Of a stretch of DNA of 64,000 bases, positions 17,160-26,512 are shown piece by piece; position 1 is the stretch's first letter; each line of letters begins with the position of its first letter. Under the pieces are notes generated by a model. That model made no database searches and was not told the origin of the DNA. It saw nothing but the letters and a program-made list of their open reading frames with translations. The position numbers and the translations under genes were made by a program. This DNA is from Rhodobacter sp. SGA-6-6 (GTDB lineage Bacteria > Pseudomonadota > Alphaproteobacteria > Rhodobacterales > Rhodobacteraceae). Location: contig NZ_JAAKGP010000004.1 in assembly GCF_011043545.1 (NCBI RefSeq), positions 124,001 through 188,000 of the forward strand. Direction: 5' to 3'.

Positions 17160-17723
17160 TCATCCTCCGGTCTGGTCGGACAGGTCGCGCAGGCGGCGTT
17201 CGTAATCCGGGTCTTCGCCGGTATCCGGCTGTTCGGGCGGGATCACCAGCGCGTCGGGAATCTCGGCAAGCCGCATCACGCTGCCACCATTCGCCTCGGC
17301 GAAGGCACGGGCCTTGTCGCGGTCGGCGAAGGGGACGAATTCCTGCTCGCCCATGCCGCCCTCGATGGCGGCGCCGACCACGTAGAAGGCGGTCGTGGCG
17401 TCGATCCAGTTCGCGGCTCCGGGGTCGTCCCAGGTCGCGCCGGGGGCGCCCATGTCGCTGACCCAGAGGGCGAGGATGCGGTGGCTCTGCTCGGGCATCC
17501 GCACATAGGCAACCACGTCGCGGATCTGGCTGAAGAACAGCGGCGTGCCGGGCAATCCTTCGAGATGCGCCTGCCCCTTCGGGCCGGGATGTTCCAGCAT
17601 GTTCATCTGGCAGAAGTAACCCACCGCCTCGGGGGTAAGTTCCACCGGATCGGTGTTCTGGGTCACTTCCTCGCGGCAGGCCGCCAGCGCCAGCACGAAG
17701 ATCAGCGCGCGTTTCAGGGTCAT
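17160..17723 (-). CDS. nosL: Copper chaperone lipoprotein NosL
   Basis: A 187-residue lipoprotein with the lipobox LALAAC (Cys16) after a short hydrophobic signal. The motif YFCQMNMLEHPG near residue 36 gives Cys/Met copper ligands of NosL type. NosL delivers Cu(I) for assembly of the NosZ CuZ centre together with NosDFY. ATG 17723 overlaps the nosY stop by four bases, consistent with coupled translation. The C-terminus is longer and more acidic than the minimal family. Confidence 0.92.
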   Translation of the reverse strand: MTLKRALIFVLALAACREEVTQNTDPVELTPEAVGYFCQMNMLEHPGPKGQAHLEGLPGTPLFFSQIRDVVAYVRMPEQSHRILALWVSDMGAPGATWDDPGAANWIDATTAFYVVGAAIEGGMGEQEFVPFADRDKARAFAEANGGSVMRLAEIPDALVIPPEQPDTGEDPDYERRLRDLSDQTGG

Positions 17724-18541
17724 GGGATCACCTTTCGGAAGGCGGCGATGGCCAGCGCCAGCGCCAGCACCGGCCAGAGCAGGATCGAGGTCAGGGATTG
17801 CCAGGCCGGCACCGTGGCCGCCGCGCCGCCCACGCCCGCCGCCGCCGCCGTCGCCTCGGAGGCGGACAGGTTGTAGAGCCGGAAGGCATCGGCCGGGTTG
17901 GCCAGCAGGGCGACGGGGAAGCCGTGGACGGTGAACCAACCGCCGTTGTCGGCGACGATGGCGGCAAGCAGGCCGAGGTCGTAAAGCACCACCAGCCCCA
18001 GCCACAGCCCGACCGCCAGCCCGGCGGCGCCGGAGGGGCGGCGGGACAGGGCGGAAAGGGCGTAACCGATGCCGATGAAGGTGGCCCCCAGCAGGACCGA
18101 GGTTGCCAAGAGCCGCAGCATCGCCGGCAGGCCGGCGCTGGCCGCGGGATCGGCCCAGAGGGCAGCGGCGGCGGCCAGCCCGTAGCCCACGGCGCAGGCC
18201 AGCGCCAGCACCGCCAGATGGGCGATCAGCTTGCCCGCCAGCACCTCGGCCCGTGAAACCGGATAGGTCAGCAGCAGCGGCAGCGTGCCGCGCTCCAGTT
18301 CCCCGGCGATGGCGTCGAAGCTCATCAGCAGCGCCAGCAGCGGCACCAGATAGACCGCCAGCGAGGTCAGCGAGGCGACGATGACCGACAGCCTGTCCAC
18401 GCCGAGGCCCCCGGTGGGGGCGGAACCGGCGGCGGCCAGCACCAGCGAGAACAGCGCCATCAGCACCATGGCGATGGCGACCCAGCGGTTGCGCAGCGCG
18501 ATGCGGAATTCGGTTCCGGCGGTGGCGAGGATGCGGCTCAT
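17720..18541 (-). CDS. nosY: NosY, membrane permease of the NosDFY copper-site assembly complex
   Basis: A 273-residue membrane protein with six predicted helices (about 19-42, 50-77, 103-128, 140-165, 175-198 and 250-268) and the LERGTLPLLLTYPVSRAEVL segment typical of ABC-2/NosY permeases. With NosF and NosD it forms an ABC-type machine that acts on NosL and NosZ for CuZ assembly. The four-base overlap with nosF upstream and nosL downstream marks one operon. Confidence 0.93.
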   Translation of the reverse strand: MSRILATAGTEFRIALRNRWVAIAMVLMALFSLVLAAAGSAPTGGLGVDRLSVIVASLTSLAVYLVPLLALLMSFDAIAGELERGTLPLLLTYPVSRAEVLAGKLIAHLAVLALACAVGYGLAAAAALWADPAASAGLPAMLRLLATSVLLGATFIGIGYALSALSRRPSGAAGLAVGLWLGLVVLYDLGLLAAIVADNGGWFTVHGFPVALLANPADAFRLYNLSASEATAAAAGVGGAAATVPAWQSLTSILLWPVLALALAIAAFRKVIP

Positions 18542-19434
18542 TGCCCGTCCCTCTTGCTGAAATGGCTGTAGAGGTCCTCCAGACTGGGCGGGGCCACGTC
18601 CAGATCGGCGACCAGATCGCCAAGCGCGGCAATGCGCGCCAGCATCGCCAGCTTCTCGCCCTGCCCGCAGGACAGAACCAGCCCGTCGGCCCGAGGTTCC
18701 GCCCCCGGCAGCGCGGCGGTGACCGCCTCGCCCGCGCCCGGACGCGGGGTGACCTGCAGCATCACCGGCAGGTCGGCGCGGCGGCGCAGGTCGGCCAGAC
18801 TGCCCTCGGCCACCATCCGGCCCTTGGACAGGATCAGGATGCGGTCGGTCCGCGCCTCCACCTCGGTCAGCGCATGGCTGCTGAGCAGGATCGAGGCCCC
18901 CCGCGCCGCCAGCCCGTCCAAGAGCGCGTAGAAGTCGCGCCGCGAGACGGGATCGAGGCCCGAGGTCGGCTCGTCCAGAACCAGCAGTCGCGGCGTGCCG
19001 ATCAGGGTCTGGGCCAGGCCGACGCGCTGGCGCATCCCCTTGGAATAGGTGCCGATGCGGCGGCGGGCGGCGGGGCCGAGGCCGACCTGCTCCAGAAGGT
19101 CCATCGCCTTGCCCGGGCTTTCGCCGCGCAGCGACAGGTAGTGCCGCATCTGCTCCAGCCCGGTCAGGGCGGGGTGGAAGGCGGCGTTCTCGGGCAGGTA
19201 GGCCACCTGCCGCCGCGCCCCGGCGCTGCCCGGGGCGGCGCCGCAGACCTCCACCTGTCCGGCGGTGGCGGGGATCAGGCCGAGGATGATCTTCATCATC
19301 GTCGACTTGCCTGCGCCGTTGTGGCCCAGAAGCGCCACGCGCTCGCCGGCCGCGACGGTCAGCGACACCTCGGTCAGCGCCGCCACCTCGGCGAAGCGCT
19401 TAGTGAGTGCCGAGATTTTCAGCGTCGATGTCAT
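18538..19434 (-). CDS. nosF: NosF, ABC ATPase of the NosDFY complex
   Basis: A 298-residue ABC ATPase with Walker A GHNGAGKST (about residues 37-45), signature YSKGMRQRVGLAQ, and Walker B LLVLDEPTSGLD. The C-terminal ~70 residues are the NosF-specific extension. It energises NosY/NosD. Its N-terminal coding region overlaps the 3' end of nosD by 35 bases, a tight arrangement shared by nos operons. Confidence 0.94.
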   Translation of the reverse strand: MTSTLKISALTKRFAEVAALTEVSLTVAAGERVALLGHNGAGKSTMMKIILGLIPATAGQVEVCGAAPGSAGARRQVAYLPENAAFHPALTGLEQMRHYLSLRGESPGKAMDLLEQVGLGPAARRRIGTYSKGMRQRVGLAQTLIGTPRLLVLDEPTSGLDPVSRRDFYALLDGLAARGASILLSSHALTEVEARTDRILILSKGRMVAEGSLADLRRRADLPVMLQVTPRPGAGEAVTAALPGAEPRADGLVLSCGQGEKLAMLARIAALGDLVADLDVAPPSLEDLYSHFSKRDGQ

Positions 19435-20728
19435 CGAAATTGCCTTGCGCCCAACGGCCGGCCACCAGGGCCTCCATCGCGGCGATGTCTTCTGGAACGG
19501 GGATGGCGAGCGGCGCCATCAGCGGGTGGCTGTCCACCACGCCGCCGGGCAGCGTGGCCGGGAAATTCGATTGCGACCAGCGGATCAACTGCACCGAGGG
19601 CGCGCCGGTCAGCAGCTTGGCCGCGGGCTGGGACCACAGGATATGGTCCATCAGGTCGTTGGGGCGGAACACCCCGTCGGCGATGCCGTCGCCGTTCAGG
19701 TCGAAGGCCGGATGGTCGGACCAGTAGTTGCCGCGGCCCTCGAAGCTCCACTCCAGGAAACGGGTGCCGACATATTTCACCTGCTCCTGGTTGCCGAGGA
19801 AGGCATTGCCGGTCAGCACGTTGCGTTCCGACCCGGCGGTGAAATGGATGCCGATGCCGCAGTCCTGGAAGCGGTTGCCGAAGATCAGGTTCTTGTGGGC
19901 GTTGTAGACGAAGAGGCACTTCTTCGTGCCGCCCCGGACCAGGTTGCCGGTGACGTCGGAATTGTTGGTGTAGTTCAGCATCACCCCATGCTCGCGGTCG
20001 CCCAAGCTGAGGTTGCCGCGCACCACCGCCCGGTCCGAGTTCATGATGGCGAAGCCGAGGTGGTTGCCGATCGAGATGTTGTCGATCACCTCGGTGCGGT
20101 GGGTATACATGAAATGGACCGCGAAGCGCAGGTCGCGGAACAGGTTGCCGCGGTAGGTGCTGTCCTTCGAGGTGTTGGAGAAGATGCCGTCGCGGCCCCA
20201 GCGGATATCGTTGCCCTCGACCAGCGCGCCGGGGCTGTTCCAGACATAGACGCCGTTGCCGCGTTCGTTCATTCGCGGATTCTGCCGGCCCTCGATCACG
20301 TTGCCGGCGACGCGCACGTCGCGGCCGCCGTGGATGTCGACGCCATGCATGTTGTCGGTCAGGTAAAGCCCGGTGACCAGCACCCGGTCGGCACCCTTCA
20401 GGATCTTCACCCCGGCGTCGAGGTCGGCGTTCACATGGCCCGATCCGGTGACGGTGAAGCCCTCCAGCACCACGTCCGGCGCGGTGACGGTGATCACGGT
20501 GCCCTGCCCGCCGCCGTCCACCACGGCGCCGCGCGGGCCGCGCACAGTCAGGCTGCGGTCGATGGTGACGGGGCCCGGATAGGCCCCGTCGGAGAGGATC
20601 AGCACATCGCCGGGGGAGGCCCCGGCGACGGCCTCGGCCAGAGCGCCCGGCCCGGGCACGACCTGAAGGTCCCGCGCCCAAGCGGGCGGGGCCAGGCAGG
20701 CCAGCGCAAGGATCAGGGCGCGCAGCAT
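19400..20728 (-). CDS. nosD: NosD, periplasmic beta-helix copper-site maturation protein
   Basis: A 442-residue secreted protein with signal peptide (1-19, PAWA-RD). The body is a right-handed parallel beta-helix of CASH/NosD type, visible as many GNxI/GNxF turns (RVAGNVIEGRQN, NNSDVTGNLV, GNRFQDCGIGIHF). NosD is the periplasmic subunit that docks NosL and NosZ. The ATG at 20728 lies 5 bases after the nosZ stop. Confidence 0.94.
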   Translation of the reverse strand: MLRALILALACLAPPAWARDLQVVPGPGALAEAVAGASPGDVLILSDGAYPGPVTIDRSLTVRGPRGAVVDGGGQGTVITVTAPDVVLEGFTVTGSGHVNADLDAGVKILKGADRVLVTGLYLTDNMHGVDIHGGRDVRVAGNVIEGRQNPRMNERGNGVYVWNSPGALVEGNDIRWGRDGIFSNTSKDSTYRGNLFRDLRFAVHFMYTHRTEVIDNISIGNHLGFAIMNSDRAVVRGNLSLGDREHGVMLNYTNNSDVTGNLVRGGTKKCLFVYNAHKNLIFGNRFQDCGIGIHFTAGSERNVLTGNAFLGNQEQVKYVGTRFLEWSFEGRGNYWSDHPAFDLNGDGIADGVFRPNDLMDHILWSQPAAKLLTGAPSVQLIRWSQSNFPATLPGGVVDSHPLMAPLAIPVPEDIAAMEALVAGRWAQGNFDDIDAENLGTH

Positions 20729-20733
20729 CGGTG

Positions 20734-22707
20734 TCAGGCGTCCCTCGGTTCCACGAACATCCGGCCGCGCATCTCCATGTGCAGGGCATGGCAGAACCAC
20801 TGGCAGTAATACCAGTAGACGCCCGCCGACCCCGCCACGAAGGTGACCGAGGAGGTCATCTGCGGCCCGATCTCCATCGCCACGCCATGGTTGCCCATGG
20901 TGAAGCCGTGGGTCAGGTCGTCGATGTCGTCGAGGTTGGTGACGACCACCGTCACCTCGTCGCCTTCCTTCACGGTGAACTCTTCCAGCGCGAATTGCGG
21001 CGCCTGGCTGGACATGTAGACGCGGACCTTGTTCGGGTCGTCCTTGTCGCGGATCACCGTGTCCTGCCAGTCGTCCAGGTTCACCCCGTCCGCCTCGGCC
21101 TGCTTGCGGGTCTCGGCCCACATCGGGTCCTGCCGGTCCCAGACCGACTTGATGTTCGACAGGATCGACGGGTGGACCGAGATCGCGTCATGCGGCTCGG
21201 CGAAGGTCGGGCCGTCGTGGACCAGCACCATCTTGTCGCCCGAGATGTCGATCAGCTGGTCGTTCTCGGCCTTCAGCGGGCCGACGTTCAGGAAGCGGTC
21301 CTTCGAGAACTTGCACAGGCAGACCAGCCAGTCGTTCGCCGCATCCAGCGTCTCGCCCATCACGGTCTTCAGGTGGCCGGGCTGGTAATGCACGTCCAGC
21401 TTGTCCTTGATCGGGTCGATCTGCTCGCCGGCATAGGCCTTGATCGCGTCCTCGATGTTCCACTTCACCACCTGGCTGTCCAGGAACAGCGAGGTATAGG
21501 CATTGCCGCGCCCGTCGAAGGCGGTGTGCAGCGGGCCGAGGCCCAGTTCCGGCTCGGCCACCACGACGCTGCGCAGGTCGACCTCGGCCTCGGGCTTCTC
21601 GAACAGGGTGTCGAACTTCGTCACGTCCAGCACGGTGACGGTGGGCGAAAGCTTGCCGCCGACGCAGAGGTGCTTCCTGTCCGGCGCCATGTTGCAGCCG
21701 TGCGGGTTGTTGGCGATCGGCACGTAGCGGGTGAACTGGCTTTTCGCGTCCTTCCGCCCGTCCAGCACCTTGACGCCGTTCACTTCCTCGAACCGGCCCT
21801 CGGCCACCGCCTTCTCGATCTCGGCGATGTTGAAGATGACCACATGGTCCATCTCCGCCGCGGTCATGTCGGCCAGGTTCATCCCCATCTCCGAGTTGTA
21901 GGAGGTGGAGAAGGCCCATTTGCCCTCGTAGTCGGCATCGGTGTTGTCCAGGTTGCCCGAGACCATGACCTGCCAGGCCACGTCGAAGCTTTCGGTATCC
22001 ACGGCGGTGAAGATGTTCACGTAGGTGGAGACATCGGTCATCGTCGAGCCGTCGTTGACCAGCGGCGCCTCGTCCTCGCCGTTGCAGAAGATGTAGTTGG
22101 AGCTGGGGAATTTCCGCGGCCGCATCCCGTGGATGCCCTTGGCGTTCGGGATCTCCAGGATGGCGTCGCACTTCATCACGTCGCAGCGGACGCGGGCGAC
22201 GCGGGTGTTCGCCTTGTCCTGCATGAACAGGTATTTCCCGTCATACTTGCCCTCGGTGTAGGACATGTGGACGTGGTGCAGGTCGCCGTTGTCGTGGATC
22301 TTCTTGCCGTTGGCTTCCAGCAGCTTCTTGGTCTTCTCGGTCATCGACCGCTGGTGGATGCGGATCGATTCGTTGGTCTGGCCCCAGCCGGTGGCCGAGC
22401 AGCGGTTGAACACCGGCACCCGCATCAGCTCGCGCATCGAGGGGATGCCGAGGATGCGCATCTCGCCGGTCTGGCCCGAGGACCAGAAACCGTAGTAGTC
22501 GTCCAGCTGGCCGGGCGCGATGCCGCCGTCCGCGCCGGCCGCCAGCGCGGCGGTCGAGCTGCCGGCGGTCAGGCCGGCCACGGCGCCCAGGCCCAGGGCC
22601 GCAGGGCCGAGCGCGAGGCGCCCGCCAAGCGCGCCCAGGGCGGCACCGCCGGCGCCGGCGCCAAGCAGGCCGCGGCGGCTGAGACCTTTCGTATCCTTCG
22701 ATTCCAT
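20734..22707 (-). CDS. nosZ: Nitrous oxide reductase, clade I (Tat-exported)
   Basis: A 657-residue periplasmic enzyme that reduces N2O to N2. A twin-arginine leader ([10 protein letters not shown], residues 9-18) marks the clade I type. The seven-bladed propeller binding the CuZ cluster covers about 60-530. The C-terminal cupredoxin carries the CuA motif with Cys635, Cys639, His643 and Met646. AAGGAG lies about 8 bases before the ATG at 22707. Its neighbours nosR, D, F, Y, L and X supply electron transfer and copper-site assembly. Confidence 0.98.
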   Translation of the reverse strand: MESKDTKGLSRRGLLGAGAGGAALGALGGRLALGPAALGLGAVAGLTAGSSTAALAAGADGGIAPGQLDDYYGFWSSGQTGEMRILGIPSMRELMRVPVFNRCSATGWGQTNESIRIHQRSMTEKTKKLLEANGKKIHDNGDLHHVHMSYTEGKYDGKYLFMQDKANTRVARVRCDVMKCDAILEIPNAKGIHGMRPRKFPSSNYIFCNGEDEAPLVNDGSTMTDVSTYVNIFTAVDTESFDVAWQVMVSGNLDNTDADYEGKWAFSTSYNSEMGMNLADMTAAEMDHVVIFNIAEIEKAVAEGRFEEVNGVKVLDGRKDAKSQFTRYVPIANNPHGCNMAPDRKHLCVGGKLSPTVTVLDVTKFDTLFEKPEAEVDLRSVVVAEPELGLGPLHTAFDGRGNAYTSLFLDSQVVKWNIEDAIKAYAGEQIDPIKDKLDVHYQPGHLKTVMGETLDAANDWLVCLCKFSKDRFLNVGPLKAENDQLIDISGDKMVLVHDGPTFAEPHDAISVHPSILSNIKSVWDRQDPMWAETRKQAEADGVNLDDWQDTVIRDKDDPNKVRVYMSSQAPQFALEEFTVKEGDEVTVVVTNLDDIDDLTHGFTMGNHGVAMEIGPQMTSSVTFVAGSAGVYWYYCQWFCHALHMEMRGRMFVEPRDA

Positions 22708-22733
22708 GATCGAACTCCTTCGGTTGAATTTCG

Positions 22734-24926
22734 TCAAACGGCGGTGCGGGCGGCGTTGGGATGCCCGGCAGGCGGCCGCCCCAGAGTCGGCGGAGTGCTT
22801 TCCGCCAGTTTCTCCCGCCGCTTCAGCTTTCTGATGACGACGGGGCATTTGGTTTCGGACTGATACAGCACCTGGCAATGCAGGCAGTTGATGCACTCGT
22901 TCGGGTTGATCTCTCCGGTCGGGTGGATCGACTGGACCGGGCATTCATGGGCGCAGGTCTGGCAGGGGTTGCCGCATTCGTGGTAGCGCTTCAGCCAGTC
23001 GAACATCCGCAGCCGCGCCGGGATCGCCAGCGCCGCGCCCAGCGGGCAGAGATAGCGGCAGTAGAACCGTTCCACGAACAGCCCGGCGATCAGCAGCGCG
23101 GCGGCATAGGCCACGAAGGGCCAGGCGCGCATGAACTTCAGGATGATCGCGGTCTTGAACGGCTCCACCTCGGCCAGATGCTCGGCCTGCTCGATGCTGA
23201 CCAGCGACGCGCCGAAGAGGCCGAGGAAGATCATGTATTTGACCGGCCAGAGCCTTTCGTGCAGGCCCCAGGGCAACGTCCATTGCGGCACCCGCAGCTT
23301 TCGGGCGATGTGGTTGGTGATCTCCTGCAAGGCGCCGAAGGGGCAGAGCCAGCCGCAATAGGCCCCGCGGCCCCAGAACAAGAGCGCAGCGGCGACCGAG
23401 AACCACAGGATGAAGGTCAGCGGATCGAGAAGGAACGCCTGCCAGCTGAACCCGGTCATCAGGCTGCCGAACAGCGCCATCAGGTTCACCACCGAAAGCT
23501 GGGCGTTGAACATCCAGCCCAGCACGACCAGCGTGACCGCCAGATAGGCCATGCGGAACCAGTAGAACCGGCGTTCGTGCCTGACCGCGAAGCTCTGGAA
23601 GAAGAACACCCCGGTCAGCACCGCCAGCATGGCGCCCAGGACGGCGATCTTCAGCTTGGAGTCGGTCCAGATCCGCTTCCACAACTCGGCCTGCGCGGCG
23701 CCTTCCTCGCGGTCGGCGACGGCGGCGGCCACTTCGGGCACCTCCGCCGGGGCGGTGGCCGCCACGGCGCGCAGGTATTGCGGCGGCAGCTGGTAGCCCA
23801 GGTCGAAGGTGGTGAACAGCTTCTCGATCGGCCCGACCTCGCGCTGCACCAGCAGCTGGATGCGGAACGGCTTGGTCGGGTCGAAGCCCACGTCGGCCGG
23901 GATCTTGAACAGGTCGGCCTCGGTGAATTCGGGATGACCCTCCGCGGCGATGCTGCCCAGCCGGCGGTGCTGGCGGTCGCGGAAGCGGACCGACACGTCG
24001 TCCTGGATCAGCACGATGCGGTCGAAGATGCCGCCGCGGACATAGCCCGAGCCCTTGAAGCTGTAGAGCCCGCGGCCGACGACGACCAGCGCATGTTCGC
24101 CCGGTTGCAGCCAGTTCTGCAGGTTGGCCTGTTCGGCCTCGCCCAGCATGGCCTCGCCGATGGCGGGAACCGAGACCAGCGCCGCCTGCATCTCGATGAA
24201 GGTGGTTTCCGGCGCCTCGGTCAGCGCGCGCTCGGCGGCGCGCTTGTCGTCCAGCGCGGCGAAGGCGGCGTTGACCTGGCCCACGTCCAGCGACAGCCGG
24301 CGCAGGGTGCCGTCGCCCTCCATCTCCATCCAGCTGGCGGGAACCGGGGCATCGGGATTGATCTCGAAGGCCGGCCCCTGTGCCGCCGACTCGGCCTGCA
24401 AGCCGCCGAGGCCAAGCGCCCGCGCCGCCTTCAGGCCGGACCGCACGATGGAATCGTCGATCACCATCACCGTGACGGTGGCGCCCGAGATGATGTCCAC
24501 GTCATGCGCGGTGCCGCCCGAATTCGCCTCGGCCACCAGGTCGAGGCCGATGTAGCTGTCGACCAGCGCCTTGATCTTGGCCTCGGGGATGCCGATCAGC
24601 ACGATCGGCTCGGAATGCTTGACCAGATCCATGCCGATGATCCGCGCCTGCGGGTCCACCGCGACAAGGGTATGGATCGGCTTGCCGGAATAGCCGGTGG
24701 TGCCGACGAAATCCGAGGTGACGAAGGCCCAGCCGATGGTCTCGCCGCCCTTCAGCACCGGGGCGACCGGCAGGTCCTCGCGGATCGGGCCGTAGCCGTC
24801 GGCGCCTTCGACCAGTTCGGCCGCGGGCACCTTGCCCAGCCATTCGGGCAGCACGCTTTGCGCCAGCGCGGGCAGCGGACACAGCAGGGCGAGGACGACA
24901 AGGATCAGTCGGACGAGCGTATTCAT
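22734..24926 (-). CDS. nosR: NosR, membrane flavo-iron-sulfur protein of N2O respiration
   Basis: A 730-residue inner-membrane protein. A signal segment (1-22) precedes a periplasmic FMN-binding domain with flavinylation motif SGAT (147-150). About five membrane helices over 425-640 follow, with CGWLCPFGA and CRYLCPLGA (CxxxCP motifs), and two 4Fe-4S clusters of ferredoxin type lie near the C-terminus ([13 protein letters not shown] and CINCLHC). NosR passes quinol electrons to NosZ and is needed for its expression in some species. Its ATG overlaps the nosC stop (ATGA). Confidence 0.96.
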   Translation of the reverse strand: MNTLVRLILVVLALLCPLPALAQSVLPEWLGKVPAAELVEGADGYGPIREDLPVAPVLKGGETIGWAFVTSDFVGTTGYSGKPIHTLVAVDPQARIIGMDLVKHSEPIVLIGIPEAKIKALVDSYIGLDLVAEANSGGTAHDVDIISGATVTVMVIDDSIVRSGLKAARALGLGGLQAESAAQGPAFEINPDAPVPASWMEMEGDGTLRRLSLDVGQVNAAFAALDDKRAAERALTEAPETTFIEMQAALVSVPAIGEAMLGEAEQANLQNWLQPGEHALVVVGRGLYSFKGSGYVRGGIFDRIVLIQDDVSVRFRDRQHRRLGSIAAEGHPEFTEADLFKIPADVGFDPTKPFRIQLLVQREVGPIEKLFTTFDLGYQLPPQYLRAVAATAPAEVPEVAAAVADREEGAAQAELWKRIWTDSKLKIAVLGAMLAVLTGVFFFQSFAVRHERRFYWFRMAYLAVTLVVLGWMFNAQLSVVNLMALFGSLMTGFSWQAFLLDPLTFILWFSVAAALLFWGRGAYCGWLCPFGALQEITNHIARKLRVPQWTLPWGLHERLWPVKYMIFLGLFGASLVSIEQAEHLAEVEPFKTAIILKFMRAWPFVAYAAALLIAGLFVERFYCRYLCPLGAALAIPARLRMFDWLKRYHECGNPCQTCAHECPVQSIHPTGEINPNECINCLHCQVLYQSETKCPVVIRKLKRREKLAESTPPTLGRPPAGHPNAARTAV

Positions 24927-25411
24927 AGGGCAACCCGTTGGCGTTGCCCGCTGCCTGCCATCGCACAGGGACCGATGGCTTGACCAAACTCAAGAGGTTC
25001 GGCGAAAGCCCGGGGCTGCGGCAAGGGGCCGCAGAATTGACCGGGATCAAGCACTTGGACCTGCGCAGCCGGGGGGCCGCGGGACAAGGGGCGAAGGTGG
25101 GTCCGGGGCGCGGGCAATACGGCCGGGGCGGCCGGCGCCAGCATCCGCGCCGGTCGCAGCGGGATCGTCTCCGCTGCGGGGCCGGCGGGCAGTCCGAACG
25201 CCAGGACAAGGCAGTCCGGGCAGTGGAAGCAGTCCGAGGAATCGACCGGATCGCCCTTGGCGTCCAGCAGGACAGTGGCGATTCCGCCTTCGGAGCAGAT
25301 GACCATCTCCATCGCCGGTCCCCTGGCCACCATGGCACCGGCCGCCGCGCCGTAAAGCGCGACCGCCAACAGGGCCAAAAGGCAAAGGAATCGGGTCAGG
25401 GCACGGCTCAT
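24923..25411 (-). CDS. nosC: NosC-like secreted protein with CxxCxxC motif
   Basis: A 162-residue protein with an N-terminal signal/anchor (residues 5-26), then GDPVDSSDCFHCPDCLVLAF, which holds the CxxCxxC triad expected of Paracoccus NosC. The remainder is Pro/Ala-rich. NosC is the first gene of the Paracoccus nos operon and its role is not established. A perfect FNR-type palindrome is 36 bases upstream. If that box sits at -41.5, transcription would begin at the start codon itself, so the message may be leaderless. The 3' end overlaps nosR by four bases. Confidence 0.8.
   Translation of the reverse strand: MSRALTRFLCLLALLAVALYGAAAGAMVARGPAMEMVICSEGGIATVLLDAKGDPVDSSDCFHCPDCLVLAFGLPAGPAAETIPLRPARMLAPAAPAVLPAPRTHLRPLSRGPPAAQVQVLDPGQFCGPLPQPRAFAEPLEFGQAIGPCAMAGSGQRQRVAL
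24980..24993 (-). promoter_or_regulatory. Candidate NNR/FNR box inside nosC, upstream of nosR
   Basis: TTGAC-CAAA-CTCAA matches the NNR/FNR pattern at nine of ten half-site positions and is centred 60 bases before the nosR ATG. No good -10 element was seen at the expected distance, so its activity is uncertain. Confidence 0.4.
25037..25050 (-). promoter_or_regulatory. Second candidate NNR/FNR box inside nosC
   Basis: TTGAC-CGGG-ATCAA is a match to the NNR pattern, 57 bases from the previous box (centre to centre). Tandem intragenic boxes could give nosR extra promoters, or the site may be fortuitous. Confidence 0.4.
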
Positions 25412-25446
25412 GGGTCGATTGTTAGCGGTAGGGAGAAAATATGAAA

Positions 25447-25460
25447 TTGATATAAATCAA
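25447..25460. promoter_or_regulatory. Perfect FNR box between nosC and the Crp/Fnr regulator
   Basis: TTGAT-ATAA-ATCAA is the exact FNR consensus palindrome and the only box in the window with both half-sites of the FNR (rather than NNR) type. Toward nosC a -10-like TAACAA at 25419-25424 is correctly placed for a class II promoter. Toward the regulator gene the ATG is 103 bases away, so both genes could be controlled from here. Confidence 0.8.
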
Positions 25461-25562
25461 TGGTTGAGTGATCCGTGCGATCCTTTGCCGATTTCCGATC
25501 CGCGATTGACTTTCTTCGGTGCTTTTGGTTGCAGATTGTGGCCTGTGTAGAGGAACTGGTTC

Positions 25563-26276
25563 ATGCGTCCGGACGATCTGGCGGAAGTCCGCCACCTGCC
25601 GCTGTTCCGCGACATGCTGAAGGCGAACTTCGATGCGCTGATGCAGGGCGCCTATGCCCAAGCCTTCCCCGAGGGACTGGAGCTGATCCGTCAGGGCGAT
25701 CCGGCGGATTTCCTGCATGTGGTGCTGGAGGGCGCGGTGGAGCTTCACGCCGGCTGGCAGGACCGCAGCTGCACCATGGCGGTGGTGAAGCCGGTCGGCA
25801 CCTTCATTCTGGCCGCCTGCATCAAGGACGTGCCCTACTTGATGTCGGCCCGCACGCTGGAACGGTCGCGGCTTCTGCTCGTGCCGGCCTCGGACCTGCG
25901 GGCGGTGTTCCGTCGCGACGCGGAATTCGCCGTCTCCACCATCACCGAGCTGGCGGGCTGCTACCGCGCCGTCGTTCGCCACGCCAAGAGCCTGAAGCTG
26001 CGCAACTCGCGCGAGCGGGTGGCGGCCTACATGCTGAAGCAATCGCAGCTGGCGGGCGGCGCGCTGCGGTTCACGCTGGGGATCGAGAAGCGGCTGATCG
26101 CCTCCTACCTCGGCATGACGCCCGAGAACCTGTCGCGGGCGCTGAAGACGCTGGACGATGTGGGGATCGAGGTTCATGGCCAGATGGTCACCATCACCGA
26201 CATGGACCGGCTGCTGGCCTTCGTGCCGCCCGATGCGCTGATCGACGGCCCGGACGCGCCGGGACTGGTGGCCTAA
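25563..26276 (+). CDS. Crp/Fnr-family regulator of NNR/Dnr type
   Basis: A 237-residue regulator with cyclic-nucleotide-like sensor domain (about 12-130), dimer helix and C-terminal winged helix. The recognition helix MTPENLSRALKTL holds E188, S191 and R192, the residues that read the TTGA half-site in FNR proteins. There is no N-terminal cysteine cluster, so it is not an oxygen-sensing FNR; NO-sensing NNR/Dnr proteins lack it too. It lies between nosC and the nir genes behind an FNR box, fitting an FNR-to-NNR cascade. The 3' end overlaps the convergent small gene by four bases. Confidence 0.88.
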   Translation: MRPDDLAEVRHLPLFRDMLKANFDALMQGAYAQAFPEGLELIRQGDPADFLHVVLEGAVELHAGWQDRSCTMAVVKPVGTFILAACIKDVPYLMSARTLERSRLLLVPASDLRAVFRRDAEFAVSTITELAGCYRAVVRHAKSLKLRNSRERVAAYMLKQSQLAGGALRFTLGIEKRLIASYLGMTPENLSRALKTLDDVGIEVHGQMVTITDMDRLLAFVPPDALIDGPDAPGLVA

Positions 26277-26512
26277 CCATCCGCCTCGGCCTCGGCGATC
26301 AACCCGCCGATCCAGCGGGCGGCGGCCCAGGTCGCGGGCAGCCCCAAGGGCAGCGAGATCCACAGCGCCGTGACCGGCGGCAGCGCCGGCAGGCCGAGCC
26401 AGGTGCCCATCAGCCCCAGCAGGAACAGGTTGATCGCCACCGCCGTGGTGGCGAAGGGCCAGATCCACAGCTGCAGCCGCCGCAGCCGGCGCGGGTCGAT
26501 GGTGCGGGTCAT
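26273..26512 (-). CDS. Small two-helix membrane protein downstream of nirH
   Basis: A 79-residue protein with a basic N-terminus (DPRRLRRLQLW) and two membrane helices (about 17-40 and 47-70). No family is recognised. Its ATG overlaps the stop of the nirH-like gene by four bases, so it is read as part of the nir unit. It occupies the place where nirJ would be expected in canonical nirS clusters. A role in haem d1 synthesis or membrane attachment is only a guess. Confidence 0.7.
   Translation of the reverse strand: MTRTIDPRRLRRLQLWIWPFATTAVAINLFLLGLMGTWLGLPALPPVTALWISLPLGLPATWAAARWIGGLIAEAEADG

Noticed and set aside
22724-22737. TTGAA-TTTC-GTCAA upstream of nosZ, close to an NNR/FNR box
   Set aside because: It ends only 17 bases from the nosZ ATG and overlaps the nosR stop; a promoter controlled from here would start inside nosZ. 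One half-site also deviates.
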